From JAISGQ01 sp045604965 (GTDB lineage Bacteria > Bacillota > Clostridia > Oscillospirales > Acutalibacteraceae), in NCBI GenBank assembly GCA_045604965.1, contig JAZUPB010000053.1:62001-126000 (forward strand): a DNA stretch of 64,000 nucleotides, read 5' to 3'. Positions 7,301-16,378 of the stretch are shown here, in pieces. The notes beneath the pieces were generated by a model. It was given only the letters and a program-made list of their open reading frames with translations, did no database searches and had not been told where the DNA came from. Numbering within the stretch: the stretch's first letter is position 1; every line of letters begins with the position of its first letter. Made by a program: the position numbers and the translations under genes.

Positions 7301-8719
7301 CTAAAGATTTATCTTTGTCCATTTTCCTTTTTTTACTCTGGGCCAGTACATTATAAGTCTTACGCACTGGTCAAAACACATACTCAGCCATGCTCCCACA
7401 AGTCCCCATCCGATAACATTGCAGAATATATATCCGCATATGGGGCGCATAAGAGCTATACTCAGGAAGCTTACCAATGCCGTATATTTAGTGTCACCTG
7501 CACCTCTAAGAGCACCTGCGCATATTACCTGCGCGATCTGCAGAAATACGATTATTGCTGTCAGCGGCATTATTATCCGTCCATAATCGAGAACCGCCTG
7601 GTCATCCTGTGTAAACAACCAGAAAATACGCCAATTCAAAGTTATGAATATTATTGACAGCACAAGGGAGCATATGAATCCGAGCTTCTGACAAAAGCTT
7701 ACATAAACACGCGCAAAATCTGGACGCTTTTCGCCGAGGCTCTGTCCTACTAATGTTACAGACGAAGCAGACAGTCCGTCCGCAAAAGCAAAACTTATTG
7801 TTATGACATTCATTCCTATCTGATGAGCTGCAAATTCGGTGGTTCCGAGATTCGCTATTATCATCGCAAACAACAGAAAACCTGTACGGATAAATATTTG
7901 TTCGAGAAATGTGCTTGATCCAACCTTACATACAGCACCCACTGTCTTTTTGTCAAAGGCATTGGGTCTTTTCATTTTAAATTTCAGACTTATATAACTA
8001 TCCGCTGAAAGAATGGACGAAAATGCCATCACGCAGCCAACCACTGTGCCAGCCACTGTAGCAATAGCTGCACCTTTTATGCCAAGTGCCGGAAAACCCA
8101 GATTTCCGCCTATGAGCAGATAGTTCAACACTACATTTACAGCATTGGCACAAAGATTTGTTTTCATCGCGATCTTTGTATTTCCCACACCGCGCTGTGC
8201 TGCATTTATCATCATATTGAATATCATAAAAAAGCCGCCGCCCATTATGATACGGTAATATGCAGCCGCATCCTCCAGTGTCTCCCCTCTTATGGCGCCT
8301 GCCGCAAGCATAAACTGTTCAGCAAAAATAACACACACCGAACATATTACAGCTGCCAACACAAGGGTTATTATTGAGACCTGCCTGAATGTCCTGTTTG
8401 CCGCCTCGCGGTTATTTTCACCTCTGCGTCGTGCAACTACTGCACTGAGCGCTACATTTATGCTTATAAACAACGCAAGAGCTATCCATTTCGGCTGATT
8501 CGTAAGACCCACTGCGGCAATCGCAGAGGTTCCCAATGAACCTACCATTATTGTATCGACAAAGCCTGCAAGAGCATTGAAAAAAGATTCCACAGCTGCA
8601 GGCCATGCTACACGCAGTGTTTTTTGCAAAAACACGCTGTCGTCCGGCATCTCTCCGCAAATCTCATTGCCACGAACTGCCTTTGACGCACTGAAGTACC
8701 TTCTGACTAAGATACCCAT
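7301..8719 (-). CDS. MATE family efflux transporter
   Basis: Inner-membrane cation-coupled exporter of drugs or metabolites, 472 aa with about 12 membrane segments. Recognisable family sequences are PAAVESFFNALAGFVDTIMVGSLG near residue 38 and the matching half-repeat FADGLSASSVTLVGQSLGE near residue 310. It starts 24 bases after mntP and is probably the last gene of the gatCAB-mntP run. The first codon is uncertain because the ribosome site is weak. Substrate cannot be told from sequence. Confidence 0.9.
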   Translation of the reverse strand: MGILVRRYFSASKAVRGNEICGEMPDDSVFLQKTLRVAWPAAVESFFNALAGFVDTIMVGSLGTSAIAAVGLTNQPKWIALALFISINVALSAVVARRRGENNREAANRTFRQVSIITLVLAAVICSVCVIFAEQFMLAAGAIRGETLEDAAAYYRIIMGGGFFMIFNMMINAAQRGVGNTKIAMKTNLCANAVNVVLNYLLIGGNLGFPALGIKGAAIATVAGTVVGCVMAFSSILSADSYISLKFKMKRPNAFDKKTVGAVCKVGSSTFLEQIFIRTGFLLFAMIIANLGTTEFAAHQIGMNVITISFAFADGLSASSVTLVGQSLGEKRPDFARVYVSFCQKLGFICSLVLSIIFITLNWRIFWLFTQDDQAVLDYGRIIMPLTAIIVFLQIAQVICAGALRGAGDTKYTALVSFLSIALMRPICGYIFCNVIGWGLVGAWLSMCFDQCVRLIMYWPRVKKGKWTKINL

Positions 8720-8742
8720 TTAAACTTCATCTCTTTCTTTGA

Positions 8743-9318
8743 TTATAAAATTCCGAACTGCTCAAGGAGCACCTTGACTCCCATCAGTATAAGTATTATT
8801 CCTCCTGCCGCTTCGGCACGCTTTTTATATCTGTCGCCGAAAACACTGCCGATCTTGACTCCCAAAGCGGAAAGGACAAATGTTACCACTCCAATAAGCG
8901 CTACGGCATACCAGATATTCCCCTTCTGTTCATTTGTGAATACCATTGCAAAAGAAACACCTACAACGAGCGCATCTATACTTGTAGCAACCGCTAACGG
9001 AAGCATAGTTTTAAAAGACATATCAGGCTCTGTCTCTTCCTCGTCCTTTGAAAATGCCTCTTTAAGCATATTTGCTCCTATCAATGCAAGCAGAGCAAAA
9101 GCTATGTAGTTTGCGATTCCTTCTATTCTGCCCTTAAATATGTTGGCAAGATAAAACCCGATTATCGGCATTGCCGCCTGAAATACACCAAAGTATCCTC
9201 CGCAGATAAATGCGTGCTTCGGTTTTATCCTCTGCAAGGATAGTCCCTTGCAGACCGACACCGCAAATGCATCCATAGAAAGTGCCGCCGCAATGGCAAA
9301 AAGTTCAAACAGCCCCAT
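8743..9318 (-). CDS. mntP: Putative manganese efflux pump MntP
   Basis: Membrane protein, 191 aa with six predicted helices in two repeated halves. Each half bears an acidic motif: ALSMDAFAVSV near residue 13 and ATSIDALVVGV near residue 110. These are typical of MntP, which exports Mn2+ and protects against manganese excess. It lies 3 bases after gatB and is surely co-transcribed with it. No yybP-ykoY manganese riboswitch is seen in front, so control would follow the gat operon. Confidence 0.88.
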   Translation of the reverse strand: MGLFELFAIAAALSMDAFAVSVCKGLSLQRIKPKHAFICGGYFGVFQAAMPIIGFYLANIFKGRIEGIANYIAFALLALIGANMLKEAFSKDEEETEPDMSFKTMLPLAVATSIDALVVGVSFAMVFTNEQKGNIWYAVALIGVVTFVLSALGVKIGSVFGDRYKKRAEAAGGIILILMGVKVLLEQFGIL

Positions 9319-9321
9319 TTT

Positions 9322-10734
9322 CTAACCTCTCAAAATTTCAATAAGAATCTGTTTTGCTTCTCCTGCATCAGCTCTGCCCTTTGTCTTCTTCATAACTGCT
9401 CCAACAAGCGGCATTATCGCTTTTTCTTTTCCTCCAAGGAAATCATCGCAGATCTTCCGATTTTCAGATATAACCTGCCTGCATATTTCCTTAAGTTCGT
9501 TCTGATCTGTTTTTTTCAGGTCATCTTCGGAAAGGTAATCATCTATTTCTCCGCCCTGTTCAATAAGCTTTTCCAGGGTTTCCCGTGCAACTGTCGCATT
9601 TATTGTTCCGTCTTTCAGCAATACAGCAAGCTTTGACAGCTCGCCTTCCGAAACGGAAATACTGCAGTTTTCATAATCCTCTTCGGTTTTAAGATACGAA
9701 AAAACTTTTCCGAGCAAAAGCTTTGACACAGTTTTTGGATCTGCTCCTTTTTCACACACTCTGTCAAAATATTCCGCTATTTTTCTGTATTTTGAAATAA
9801 GATACGCATCATCAGCCGATATTCCCAATGATATATATTTTTCCCTTCTCTGTGACGGAAGCAAAGGAAGTGAAGTGCGTATATTTTCTATTAATTCCTC
9901 GGAAATATACAGAGGTGCAAGATCAGGTTCGCGCATAAATCGGTAATCCTTTGCGCTTTCCTTTTCTCTCATAAGCTCTGTGCAGTTGTTTTTCTCACTC
10001 CATCTCAAGGTTCGTGAAATTACTTTTTCTCCCTTTTCGAGAACTTCACACTGTCTTTTGTATTCATATTCCACTGCTTTCTGGGAAAACAGTATGGAGT
10101 TTACGTTTTTGACCTCTGTGCGTGTTCCGAGTTCTGTTTCGCCTTGAGGTCTTACAGAAACATTTACATCACTTCTCATTGATCCTTCCTGCATTCTGCA
10201 GTCTGAAACTCCTATATGCTTCATTATAAGTCGAAGCTCCTCAAGATATTCCTTCACCTGCTCTGGAGAATAAAAACAGGGTTCAGTGATAATTTCTATC
10301 AGAGGTACACCGCACCGATTGTAATCTGCAAGAACTTCTCCGTTTTCATATGTAAGCTTTCCTGCGTCCTCCTCAAGGTGTATCCGCTCGATAAGAACTT
10401 CCTTTCCTGACGGAAGGCTGAGTTTCCCCTTTCCGCAGATGGGTCTGTCGTACTGAGAAATCTGATAACCTTTGGGAAGATCAGGATAAAAATAGTTCTT
10501 TCTGTCAAAATATGACAGATTATTTATTTCGCACCCCAGTGCGACTCCTGCTCTTACCGCAAGCTCTGCGGCTTTCATATTGAGGGCAGGCAAGGCTCCA
10601 GGCATACCGAGACACACAGGGCACACTGCGGTGTTTGGCTCACCGCCGAAAGCTGTGCTACATCTGCAGAACACCTTTTCCGCTGTCATAAGTTCTATAT
10701 GCGTTTCAAGTCCGCATACCAGCTCGTATTTCAT
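9322..10734 (-). CDS. gatB: Asp-tRNA(Asn)/Glu-tRNA(Gln) amidotransferase subunit B
   Basis: tRNA-binding and kinase subunit of GatCAB, which converts mischarged Glu-tRNA(Gln) or Asp-tRNA(Asn) to the amide form. The product is 470 aa, normal length. Visible marks are the N-terminal GLETHIEL, the metal-binding C-x-C...CxxC set (CRCS near 24, CPVCLGMPG near 39), and YFPDLPKGYQISQ near 87. The C-terminal YqeY-type helical domain ends in GEAKQILIEIL. ATG overlaps the gatA stop by four bases (ATGA), indicating translational coupling. Confidence 0.97.
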   Translation of the reverse strand: MKYELVCGLETHIELMTAEKVFCRCSTAFGGEPNTAVCPVCLGMPGALPALNMKAAELAVRAGVALGCEINNLSYFDRKNYFYPDLPKGYQISQYDRPICGKGKLSLPSGKEVLIERIHLEEDAGKLTYENGEVLADYNRCGVPLIEIITEPCFYSPEQVKEYLEELRLIMKHIGVSDCRMQEGSMRSDVNVSVRPQGETELGTRTEVKNVNSILFSQKAVEYEYKRQCEVLEKGEKVISRTLRWSEKNNCTELMREKESAKDYRFMREPDLAPLYISEELIENIRTSLPLLPSQRREKYISLGISADDAYLISKYRKIAEYFDRVCEKGADPKTVSKLLLGKVFSYLKTEEDYENCSISVSEGELSKLAVLLKDGTINATVARETLEKLIEQGGEIDDYLSEDDLKKTDQNELKEICRQVISENRKICDDFLGGKEKAIMPLVGAVMKKTKGRADAGEAKQILIEILRG

Positions 10735-12179
10735 ATGACAGTCCTCCCTTTCTGCAGAATATAAGCGTTTTGCGTGTGCATTTCAAAAGCATATGCACAG
10801 TTCAGCATTTCTGCTTCGCAATATTTTCTGCCTATTATCTGTGCTCCTATGGGAAGACCGTTTTTATCAAATCCGCAGGGCATACTCAATGCAGGAACAC
10901 CTGCCAGGTTTGCACCCACAAGATATCTGTCTGTTATATACTCATTTATAAAGTCATCGTTTGAATTTATTTTCTTTGCTGTCTGAGTGCTTACGGGGCT
11001 TATTATGATATCACACTCTGTCAGTGCCCAATTTATAGAAGCTGAAATTGCGGCCCTTACTTTCTGCGCCTTTTCATAGTACTGAGCTCTTCCGTCTGCA
11101 GAAAGAACCATAGTGCCCATCATTATGCGGCGCTTGACTTCCTCTCCGAAGCCTTTGTCTCGGGTTCTTGTGATAATCTCCGATACGCTTTCGCCATTTT
11201 CTCGACTTCCTACTCTCACTCCGTCGAATCTGCTCAGGTTACAGCTTGCCTGTGCGCTGCCGATAACGCAGTACACCTGCGTAGCATATTCAATGTACGG
11301 CAATGAAACGGTTACCGTTTCGGCTCCCGCTTTTCTCAGTACATCTATGGTTTCATTTACTGCTTTTACAACCTCTTCCTCTGCACCGTCAAAAAGCTCA
11401 GGCGCTATGCCGATTTTGAGGTCCTTTATATTTCCGTCAAGAAGCGGAAATACAGGCTTTCTGTTATTTGCAAAGGACGTTTCGTCCATTCTGTCCTGCT
11501 TGTTCAGTGCATCGAAAACCAATGCACAATCCTGTGCATTTACAGTTATCGGTCCTATCTGGTCAAAAGACGGTGCAAAACTTATAAGCCCGAATCTTGA
11601 TATGCTTCCGTAGGTAGGCTTGAGCCCGACTACTCCGCAATGTGACGCAGGAAGTCTTATACTGCCTCCTGTATCTGAGCCCAGTGAGTACACCGCCAAT
11701 TCAGCGGCAACACCCGCAGCACTGCCTCCTGAACTTCCTCCTGCCACACTTTTTAAATCATATGGATTTCCTGTAACTGCGTAACAGGATGTTTCACAGG
11801 ACGAACCCATTGCAAACTCGTCCATATTCGCCTTGCCCAGCATTACAGCTCCGCTGTTTCTGAGTATTTCCCAGACAGAAGCACTGTATGGCGGTTTCCA
11901 GCCTCTCAAAATATCGGAGCAGCAGGTGGTTTCTATGCCTTTGGTGCATATATTGTCCTTTACTGACATAGGTATGCCGTCGAGCACTCCGAGCTTTTCG
12001 CCCTTTGCAATGCGCTCATCGGCTTCTTTTGCCGCCTTGCAGGCAGTACGCTCTGTTACAAGGCAGTATGCATTTAGCTCTTTGTCTTTTTCTTTTATTT
12101 TTTTGATGATATCCTCTGTAAGCTCGGTACAGGACATCTTCTTTTCGTCAAGCAGTGCACGAACCTCTGATATAGTCAT
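10731..12179 (-). CDS. gatA: Glutamyl-tRNA(Gln) amidotransferase subunit A
   Basis: Amidase subunit that releases ammonia from glutamine for GatB. The product is 482 aa. The Ser-cisSer-Lys triad is visible: Lys in VKDNICTKG near 72, the Gly/Ser loop VAGGSSGGSAAGVAA near 145-159, and nucleophile Ser in GSDTGGSIRLPASHC near 170. Overlaps of four bases with gatC upstream and gatB downstream show a coupled trio. Length and motifs are standard. Confidence 0.97.
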   Translation of the reverse strand: MTISEVRALLDEKKMSCTELTEDIIKKIKEKDKELNAYCLVTERTACKAAKEADERIAKGEKLGVLDGIPMSVKDNICTKGIETTCCSDILRGWKPPYSASVWEILRNSGAVMLGKANMDEFAMGSSCETSCYAVTGNPYDLKSVAGGSSGGSAAGVAAELAVYSLGSDTGGSIRLPASHCGVVGLKPTYGSISRFGLISFAPSFDQIGPITVNAQDCALVFDALNKQDRMDETSFANNRKPVFPLLDGNIKDLKIGIAPELFDGAEEEVVKAVNETIDVLRKAGAETVTVSLPYIEYATQVYCVIGSAQASCNLSRFDGVRVGSRENGESVSEIITRTRDKGFGEEVKRRIMMGTMVLSADGRAQYYEKAQKVRAAISASINWALTECDIIISPVSTQTAKKINSNDDFINEYITDRYLVGANLAGVPALSMPCGFDKNGLPIGAQIIGRKYCEAEMLNCAYAFEMHTQNAYILQKGRTVI

Positions 12180-12454
12180 TTGCGGTCACCTGCTTTCATA
12201 CGGAAGAATCCATCTTTCATATGCATCCCACCGCTGCTGAGCTCTGTCGACTCTATCGGACAGTGCAGTCTGTCTTCTCTGATGTTCTCCATAATTTTTT
12301 CATCAGATTCATCTATTGCTTCTGCCGCTTCGCTTATCTGCCGGGCAAATTGTGCCATTCTGCACAGTTCTTTCTGAACCTTCAGCAATTCTTCGCCCTT
12401 AAGTTCTATTTTCGCCATCTCGGCTATTCTCTCTGTTTCTTTCACAGTTATCAT
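12176..12454 (-). CDS. gatC: Glutamyl-tRNA(Gln) amidotransferase subunit C
   Basis: Small belt subunit, 92 aa, that wraps the GatA-GatB interface. It shows the usual N-terminal helix, ending MAKIELKGEELLKVQ, and a central acidic region near residue 50. The ATG at 12454 follows AAAGGA at normal spacing. It is the first gene of the gat operon and overlaps gatA by four bases. Although short, its position and sequence make the call secure. Confidence 0.92.
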   Translation of the reverse strand: MITVKETERIAEMAKIELKGEELLKVQKELCRMAQFARQISEAAEAIDESDEKIMENIREDRLHCPIESTELSSGGMHMKDGFFRMKAGDRK

Positions 12455-12507
12455 AAAAATTATCCTTTTTGAATTAATACCGCTTTTCTTTTTATTCGTT
12501 AACTTAT

Positions 12508-12537
12508 ATTATACTCCACTCTTCACTTAATAATCAA
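12508..12537 (-). promoter_or_regulatory. Promoter of the gatCAB operon
   Basis: Minus-strand TTGATT (12532-12537) and TATAAT (12508-12513) with an 18-base spacer, about 50 bases before gatC. Confidence 0.65.
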
Positions 12538-12688
12538 GCGTAAGACTTTTCGCCTGTCTTTTCTTTTTTATGTCCTTTCCTTTTCGTAAATTAAACGTAT
12601 AATGCTTGCTTTTTCTTTATTAAAAAAGTATAATTTACATAATAGGTATTTTATATTTTCGAATCACCACTTCCCCGGAGGTTTTCTG

Positions 12689-15685
12689 ATGAACAACAGT
12701 AAATTTTCTCACAAGCTCAACGATTTTGCGTGGGAACATTTTCTTAATACTACAAACGATCTTATATTCTTCAAAGATCTTAATTCTATATATATATCCG
12801 CTTCACTGCCCTTTGCTCAGCTTCTGGGCAAAAAAGACATTGGCGAAATCATCGGCAAAAACGAATTTGATCTCTTTGATAAGGAATTCGCTGAAAGCTA
12901 CATAAGAAGCGATGCACTGCTTTTTGAAGGAACTGAAAAAAGCGTCACCGATATAACTCCCGTTCCCCTTCCCGACGGTTCTCAGGGACATATGCTTGTT
13001 ACAAAAACACCCTTTTATGACGATAAGGGTAACGTCTGCGGTGTATGCGGCATAGGTCACAGCTATATTAAGGGTGCGCCCGGAATACTGAATTCAGATA
13101 CAACAAATTCCTGTATTTTTGACTACAGCGTATCCGAAGATTCTCTTCATCTGCAGATAAACAAGGGCTCTAAATCTGAAAACCGACTTTTTGACAACTA
13201 TTTGTATCATTGCGGTAATAGTGGATTGCTTCATCCGGACAGCGCCGAATCCATTAAAACGCATTTAAAGCTAGCCTGCAGTGAAAACCGTTCCGGACAG
13301 TTTGATATAGTCTGCAATCTCTTCGGATCCGGATTTATGGTTCACTGCGTTCACTACAAACCTCTAGCTGACGGCAATGGAAATGTTTTCCGTGTCATCG
13401 GTCAGATAAACAATATACACGAAGAAAAGAAACGCGAGCTTCTTATTGAAAACCTTGCAGGTCAGATGATGAAGCGTGCAAAAACCATCAGTTACGATCC
13501 TGATATTGTAAGCAACGTCTTCTCTCTTATGTATAATTCCTCTGACATAAACCGAACCGTACAGTCTATTCTCGAAAATATCGGTTCATACTATGATGTT
13601 AGCCGAGCTTATATATTCGAGGATCACGAATCACATATGTACTGCGTAAATACATATGAATGGTGCGCTCCCGGCATCGAGCCTCAAAAGGATTTTCTGC
13701 AAAAATACGAATACCAGTTTGAAAACGGCGAAAATGTCTATATAAAGAACTTCGATGAAGAAGGAGTGTTTCTCTGCAGAGACATCAATTCTCTTCCTCA
13801 GGATCAGATCGATGTGCTCGAGCCTCAGGGTATCCGTTCAATGATGCAGTGTGCTATGCACGATAACGGTGTATTTTCCGGCTTTGTCGGCTTTGATGAA
13901 TGTTCACACGAAAGAGTCTGGACCGGTGAACAAATCGGCACTCTCAACCTTATCAGCCGACTGCTCAGTATTTTCATCGCAAAACGGCATCGACAGAACG
14001 ATGCTGAATTTACCGCTGATTTTATGTCTGCTCTCGACCAGAATGCATCCTTTGTCTACATTGTAGACCCGGAAACCTATAATGTGATATTCTGTAATCA
14101 GGTCATAAATGACACCTTCGGCACTTCCTTTGTCGGTCAGAAATGCCACAAGGCGTTTATAGGCTCAGATACTCCCTGTGAGCGATGCCCTATACGTCTT
14201 TACAACGAAACGGGTAAACCTCAGGCAATTGATATTCTCAGACCTGACGGTATGTGGGTCCTTTCACAGGCATCGCCTATGCACTGGCAGGGTCGTCATA
14301 TGATGATGATAACATCTACTGACGTTACGAGACACATGGCGGCTACCGAAGAGCTCCGAGTGAGAAATGAAGAATACTCAATCGTTATGAAACAGAGTGG
14401 AAAGCATATCTTCCGATATGATATTCCCACTATGAGAATAAACCGTTTCTACGATCATACTCTTGTTTTCGGCGACCGTGAAAAAGTTCCTAATACGCCT
14501 ATGGGTATTGTTTCTCAGGGACTTATCTCCCCTGAAACTGTAGACAGCTTTACGGACTTTTATAACTCTATGGCAAAGCAAATTCCCAACGGAAGTGCCG
14601 ATGTGCAGATCCTTCAGGGTGACGGTACTTATCGTTGGTTCCACTACGACTACACTCTCGTCGACAACCCTGACGGAAATGCTGTTTCTGCTATAGGTTC
14701 TATCGGTGATATTGATGCTGAAACCAAAGCCACACTCGAACTTACCCGCAGAGCTGAACGTGACGGTATGACCGGTCTGTACAACAAGGCTGCCACCGAG
14801 GAGATTTCCCACAGAATACTCTCGATGAACAAGGACGAACCCTGCGCTCTTGTTGTAATAGATCTTGACAACCTCAAAACCATAAACGATACGCTTGGTC
14901 ATTCAGAAGGCGACACAGCAATTAAAACTATCGCTTCCCTTATACGCGATCATTTCAGAAATACCGATATCGTCGGTCGAATCGGCGGCGATGAATTTCT
15001 TGTTTTCCTTCACGGTACAATAAAAGAATCTGTTCTCCGCTCATCTCTTTCAAACATAGTGCGAAAAGTCTCCAAGAAAAAGATCGGCAAAACAGAAAAC
15101 ACTCTCGGATGCAGTATAGGCGCTGCTATCGGTGTGTGCGGTTCTGACTCATACGAAGCTCTGTTCAAGCAGGCGGACACCTCTCTTTACCACGTAAAGC
15201 GCAACGGCAAAAGGGGCTTCGCCTTCTATTCACCCGAGATGGAGAATGAGGATTATCTTTTCAGCAATACCAGTCATCTTACTTTGAATAAAACAGATTC
15301 ATTTGATGAGTCTGAAATAGAGAAACTCTTTTCTGCACTGTCTGTTCTTTATCCTCTTGTCATTTCCGTTAACCTTACCAAGAACAGCTATTATATGATG
15401 GAGTATGACACATTCAAATCTAAATCCTGTCCCGACGCAGGTCTTTTTGATGAGCTTATCGAAGGCGGTGCAAGCACCTATCACCCTGATGACAGGCAGT
15501 CCTTCATCAACGCTTTTTCCCGTGAAAATCAGCTCAAGGCATACAAAGCCGGAAAGCGCACCATAGTTCACACCGGACGGCAGCTTGGCGATGACGGAAT
15601 AATGCGTCTTGTAAAGACAACTGTTATCTTTACAAAGGACGCAAGCGGAGATGTCTGTCAGATAACTCTTTCCAAGGCTCTTTAA
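12689..15685 (+). CDS. Multi-PAS/GAF diguanylate cyclase (GGDEF)
   Basis: Cytosolic sensor of 998 aa with no membrane segment, predicted to make cyclic di-GMP. Order: PAS-like domain (about 15-130), a second PAS-like region (150-250), GAF (about 265-435), PAS with a CERCP cysteine pair (445-550), PAS (565-680), then GGDEF (about 690-845). The GGDEF signature is intact at 766-770, and DLDNLKTINDTLGH lies near 727. A further 150-residue domain follows, PAS-like by pattern with a YHPDD motif, and there is no EAL. The ATG at 12689 follows GGAGG (12677-12681); a longer frame from 12602 lacks a site. It is a single gene with its own terminator; the ligands sensed are unknown. Confidence 0.9.
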   Translation: MNNSKFSHKLNDFAWEHFLNTTNDLIFFKDLNSIYISASLPFAQLLGKKDIGEIIGKNEFDLFDKEFAESYIRSDALLFEGTEKSVTDITPVPLPDGSQGHMLVTKTPFYDDKGNVCGVCGIGHSYIKGAPGILNSDTTNSCIFDYSVSEDSLHLQINKGSKSENRLFDNYLYHCGNSGLLHPDSAESIKTHLKLACSENRSGQFDIVCNLFGSGFMVHCVHYKPLADGNGNVFRVIGQINNIHEEKKRELLIENLAGQMMKRAKTISYDPDIVSNVFSLMYNSSDINRTVQSILENIGSYYDVSRAYIFEDHESHMYCVNTYEWCAPGIEPQKDFLQKYEYQFENGENVYIKNFDEEGVFLCRDINSLPQDQIDVLEPQGIRSMMQCAMHDNGVFSGFVGFDECSHERVWTGEQIGTLNLISRLLSIFIAKRHRQNDAEFTADFMSALDQNASFVYIVDPETYNVIFCNQVINDTFGTSFVGQKCHKAFIGSDTPCERCPIRLYNETGKPQAIDILRPDGMWVLSQASPMHWQGRHMMMITSTDVTRHMAATEELRVRNEEYSIVMKQSGKHIFRYDIPTMRINRFYDHTLVFGDREKVPNTPMGIVSQGLISPETVDSFTDFYNSMAKQIPNGSADVQILQGDGTYRWFHYDYTLVDNPDGNAVSAIGSIGDIDAETKATLELTRRAERDGMTGLYNKAATEEISHRILSMNKDEPCALVVIDLDNLKTINDTLGHSEGDTAIKTIASLIRDHFRNTDIVGRIGGDEFLVFLHGTIKESVLRSSLSNIVRKVSKKKIGKTENTLGCSIGAAIGVCGSDSYEALFKQADTSLYHVKRNGKRGFAFYSPEMENEDYLFSNTSHLTLNKTDSFDESEIEKLFSALSVLYPLVISVNLTKNSYYMMEYDTFKSKSCPDAGLFDELIEGGASTYHPDDRQSFINAFSRENQLKAYKAGKRTIVHTGRQLGDDGIMRLVKTTVIFTKDASGDVCQITLSKAL

Positions 15686-15702
15686 TTTTCTCACAAAGAA
15701 TT

Positions 15703-15740
15703 AACCTCCGAAGCACTTTGAATGTGCTTCGGAGGTTTTT
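15703..15740 (+). terminator. Terminator of the GGDEF gene
   Basis: AACCTCCGAAGCAC / GTGCTTCGGAGGTT with a 7-nt loop, then TTT. It lies between convergent genes and may weakly serve both. Confidence 0.88.
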
Positions 15741-15768
15741 GGCTTTTTTAAATGGAAAACATTGTAAT

Positions 15769-16248
15769 TTACATACTCAATATACCCAACAGAGATAAAT
15801 ATCTTTCAGTTTTTTTGCTGATGTCATTTTCGCTGACACCATAGTAAACATACAGATCCTTTGCTATTTTCTTAAAATACTTCATTTTCTTTTTGTCTCC
15901 CGAAAAAGACACACCAAAAGTATCACGAGTATAATCTATCTCTATTTCAAGACAATCACCGTCTGATTTTATTTCATAAATACGAGAAGCGACTGTGGTT
16001 TCCTCTGTTTTTCTTTTTACTTCTGCAGCGCCGTAGGTATCTGCTGCATAGGCCGCTACCTCATTAAGTGTGTGACAACCTGCGACAATTTTTCTTTCAG
16101 CCTTTCTGCGCCTGTGATTATATATACAATTTCTTATTCTGACTTTGAGAGGCTTTTTTACCTCTTTGCCACCAATGTAAACACAGGTCGGACCATCTGC
16201 GCTTCCTATTATACCAATAGACTCTGCGCCCTGATGTTCACCGTTCAT
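15769..16248 (-). CDS. Small hypothetical protein with GIIGSADGPT motif
   Basis: The product is 159 aa. Residues about 11-20 read GIIGSADGPT, the motif known from the beta subunit of Na+-translocating decarboxylases (OadB/GcdB), where it belongs to a large membrane protein. Here it stands near the N-terminus of a small, soluble, basic protein with no membrane helix. The rest has a KVRIRNCIYNHRRRKAERK basic stretch near residue 40 and a mixed alpha/beta C-terminal half. The start at 16248 follows GGGGTGAG; the longer frame to 16308 has no site. It is single, with no decarboxylase gene nearby. Function unknown; database names such as decarboxylase subunit would mislead. Confidence 0.65.
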   Translation of the reverse strand: MNGEHQGAESIGIIGSADGPTCVYIGGKEVKKPLKVRIRNCIYNHRRRKAERKIVAGCHTLNEVAAYAADTYGAAEVKRKTEETTVASRIYEIKSDGDCLEIEIDYTRDTFGVSFSGDKKKMKYFKKIAKDLYVYYGVSENDISKKTERYLSLLGILSM

Positions 16249-16309
16249 AGTATTCTCACCCCGTAAATTAATTCTTTCACTGCGCAACTGCAGGCATATG
16301 CAAAGCAAG

Positions 16310-16337
16310 CCACAGCATCAGATGATGCCGTGGCTGT
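16310..16337. other. Hairpin after manA
   Basis: AGCCACAGCATCA / TGATGCCGTGGCT is nearly perfect (one mismatch) and stands downstream of manA. It has no T-run, so factor-independent termination is doubtful. Confidence 0.45.
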
Positions 16338-16378
16338 AACTATGTTATGACTTTCACTCCATAGCCTTGCAATTTTTA

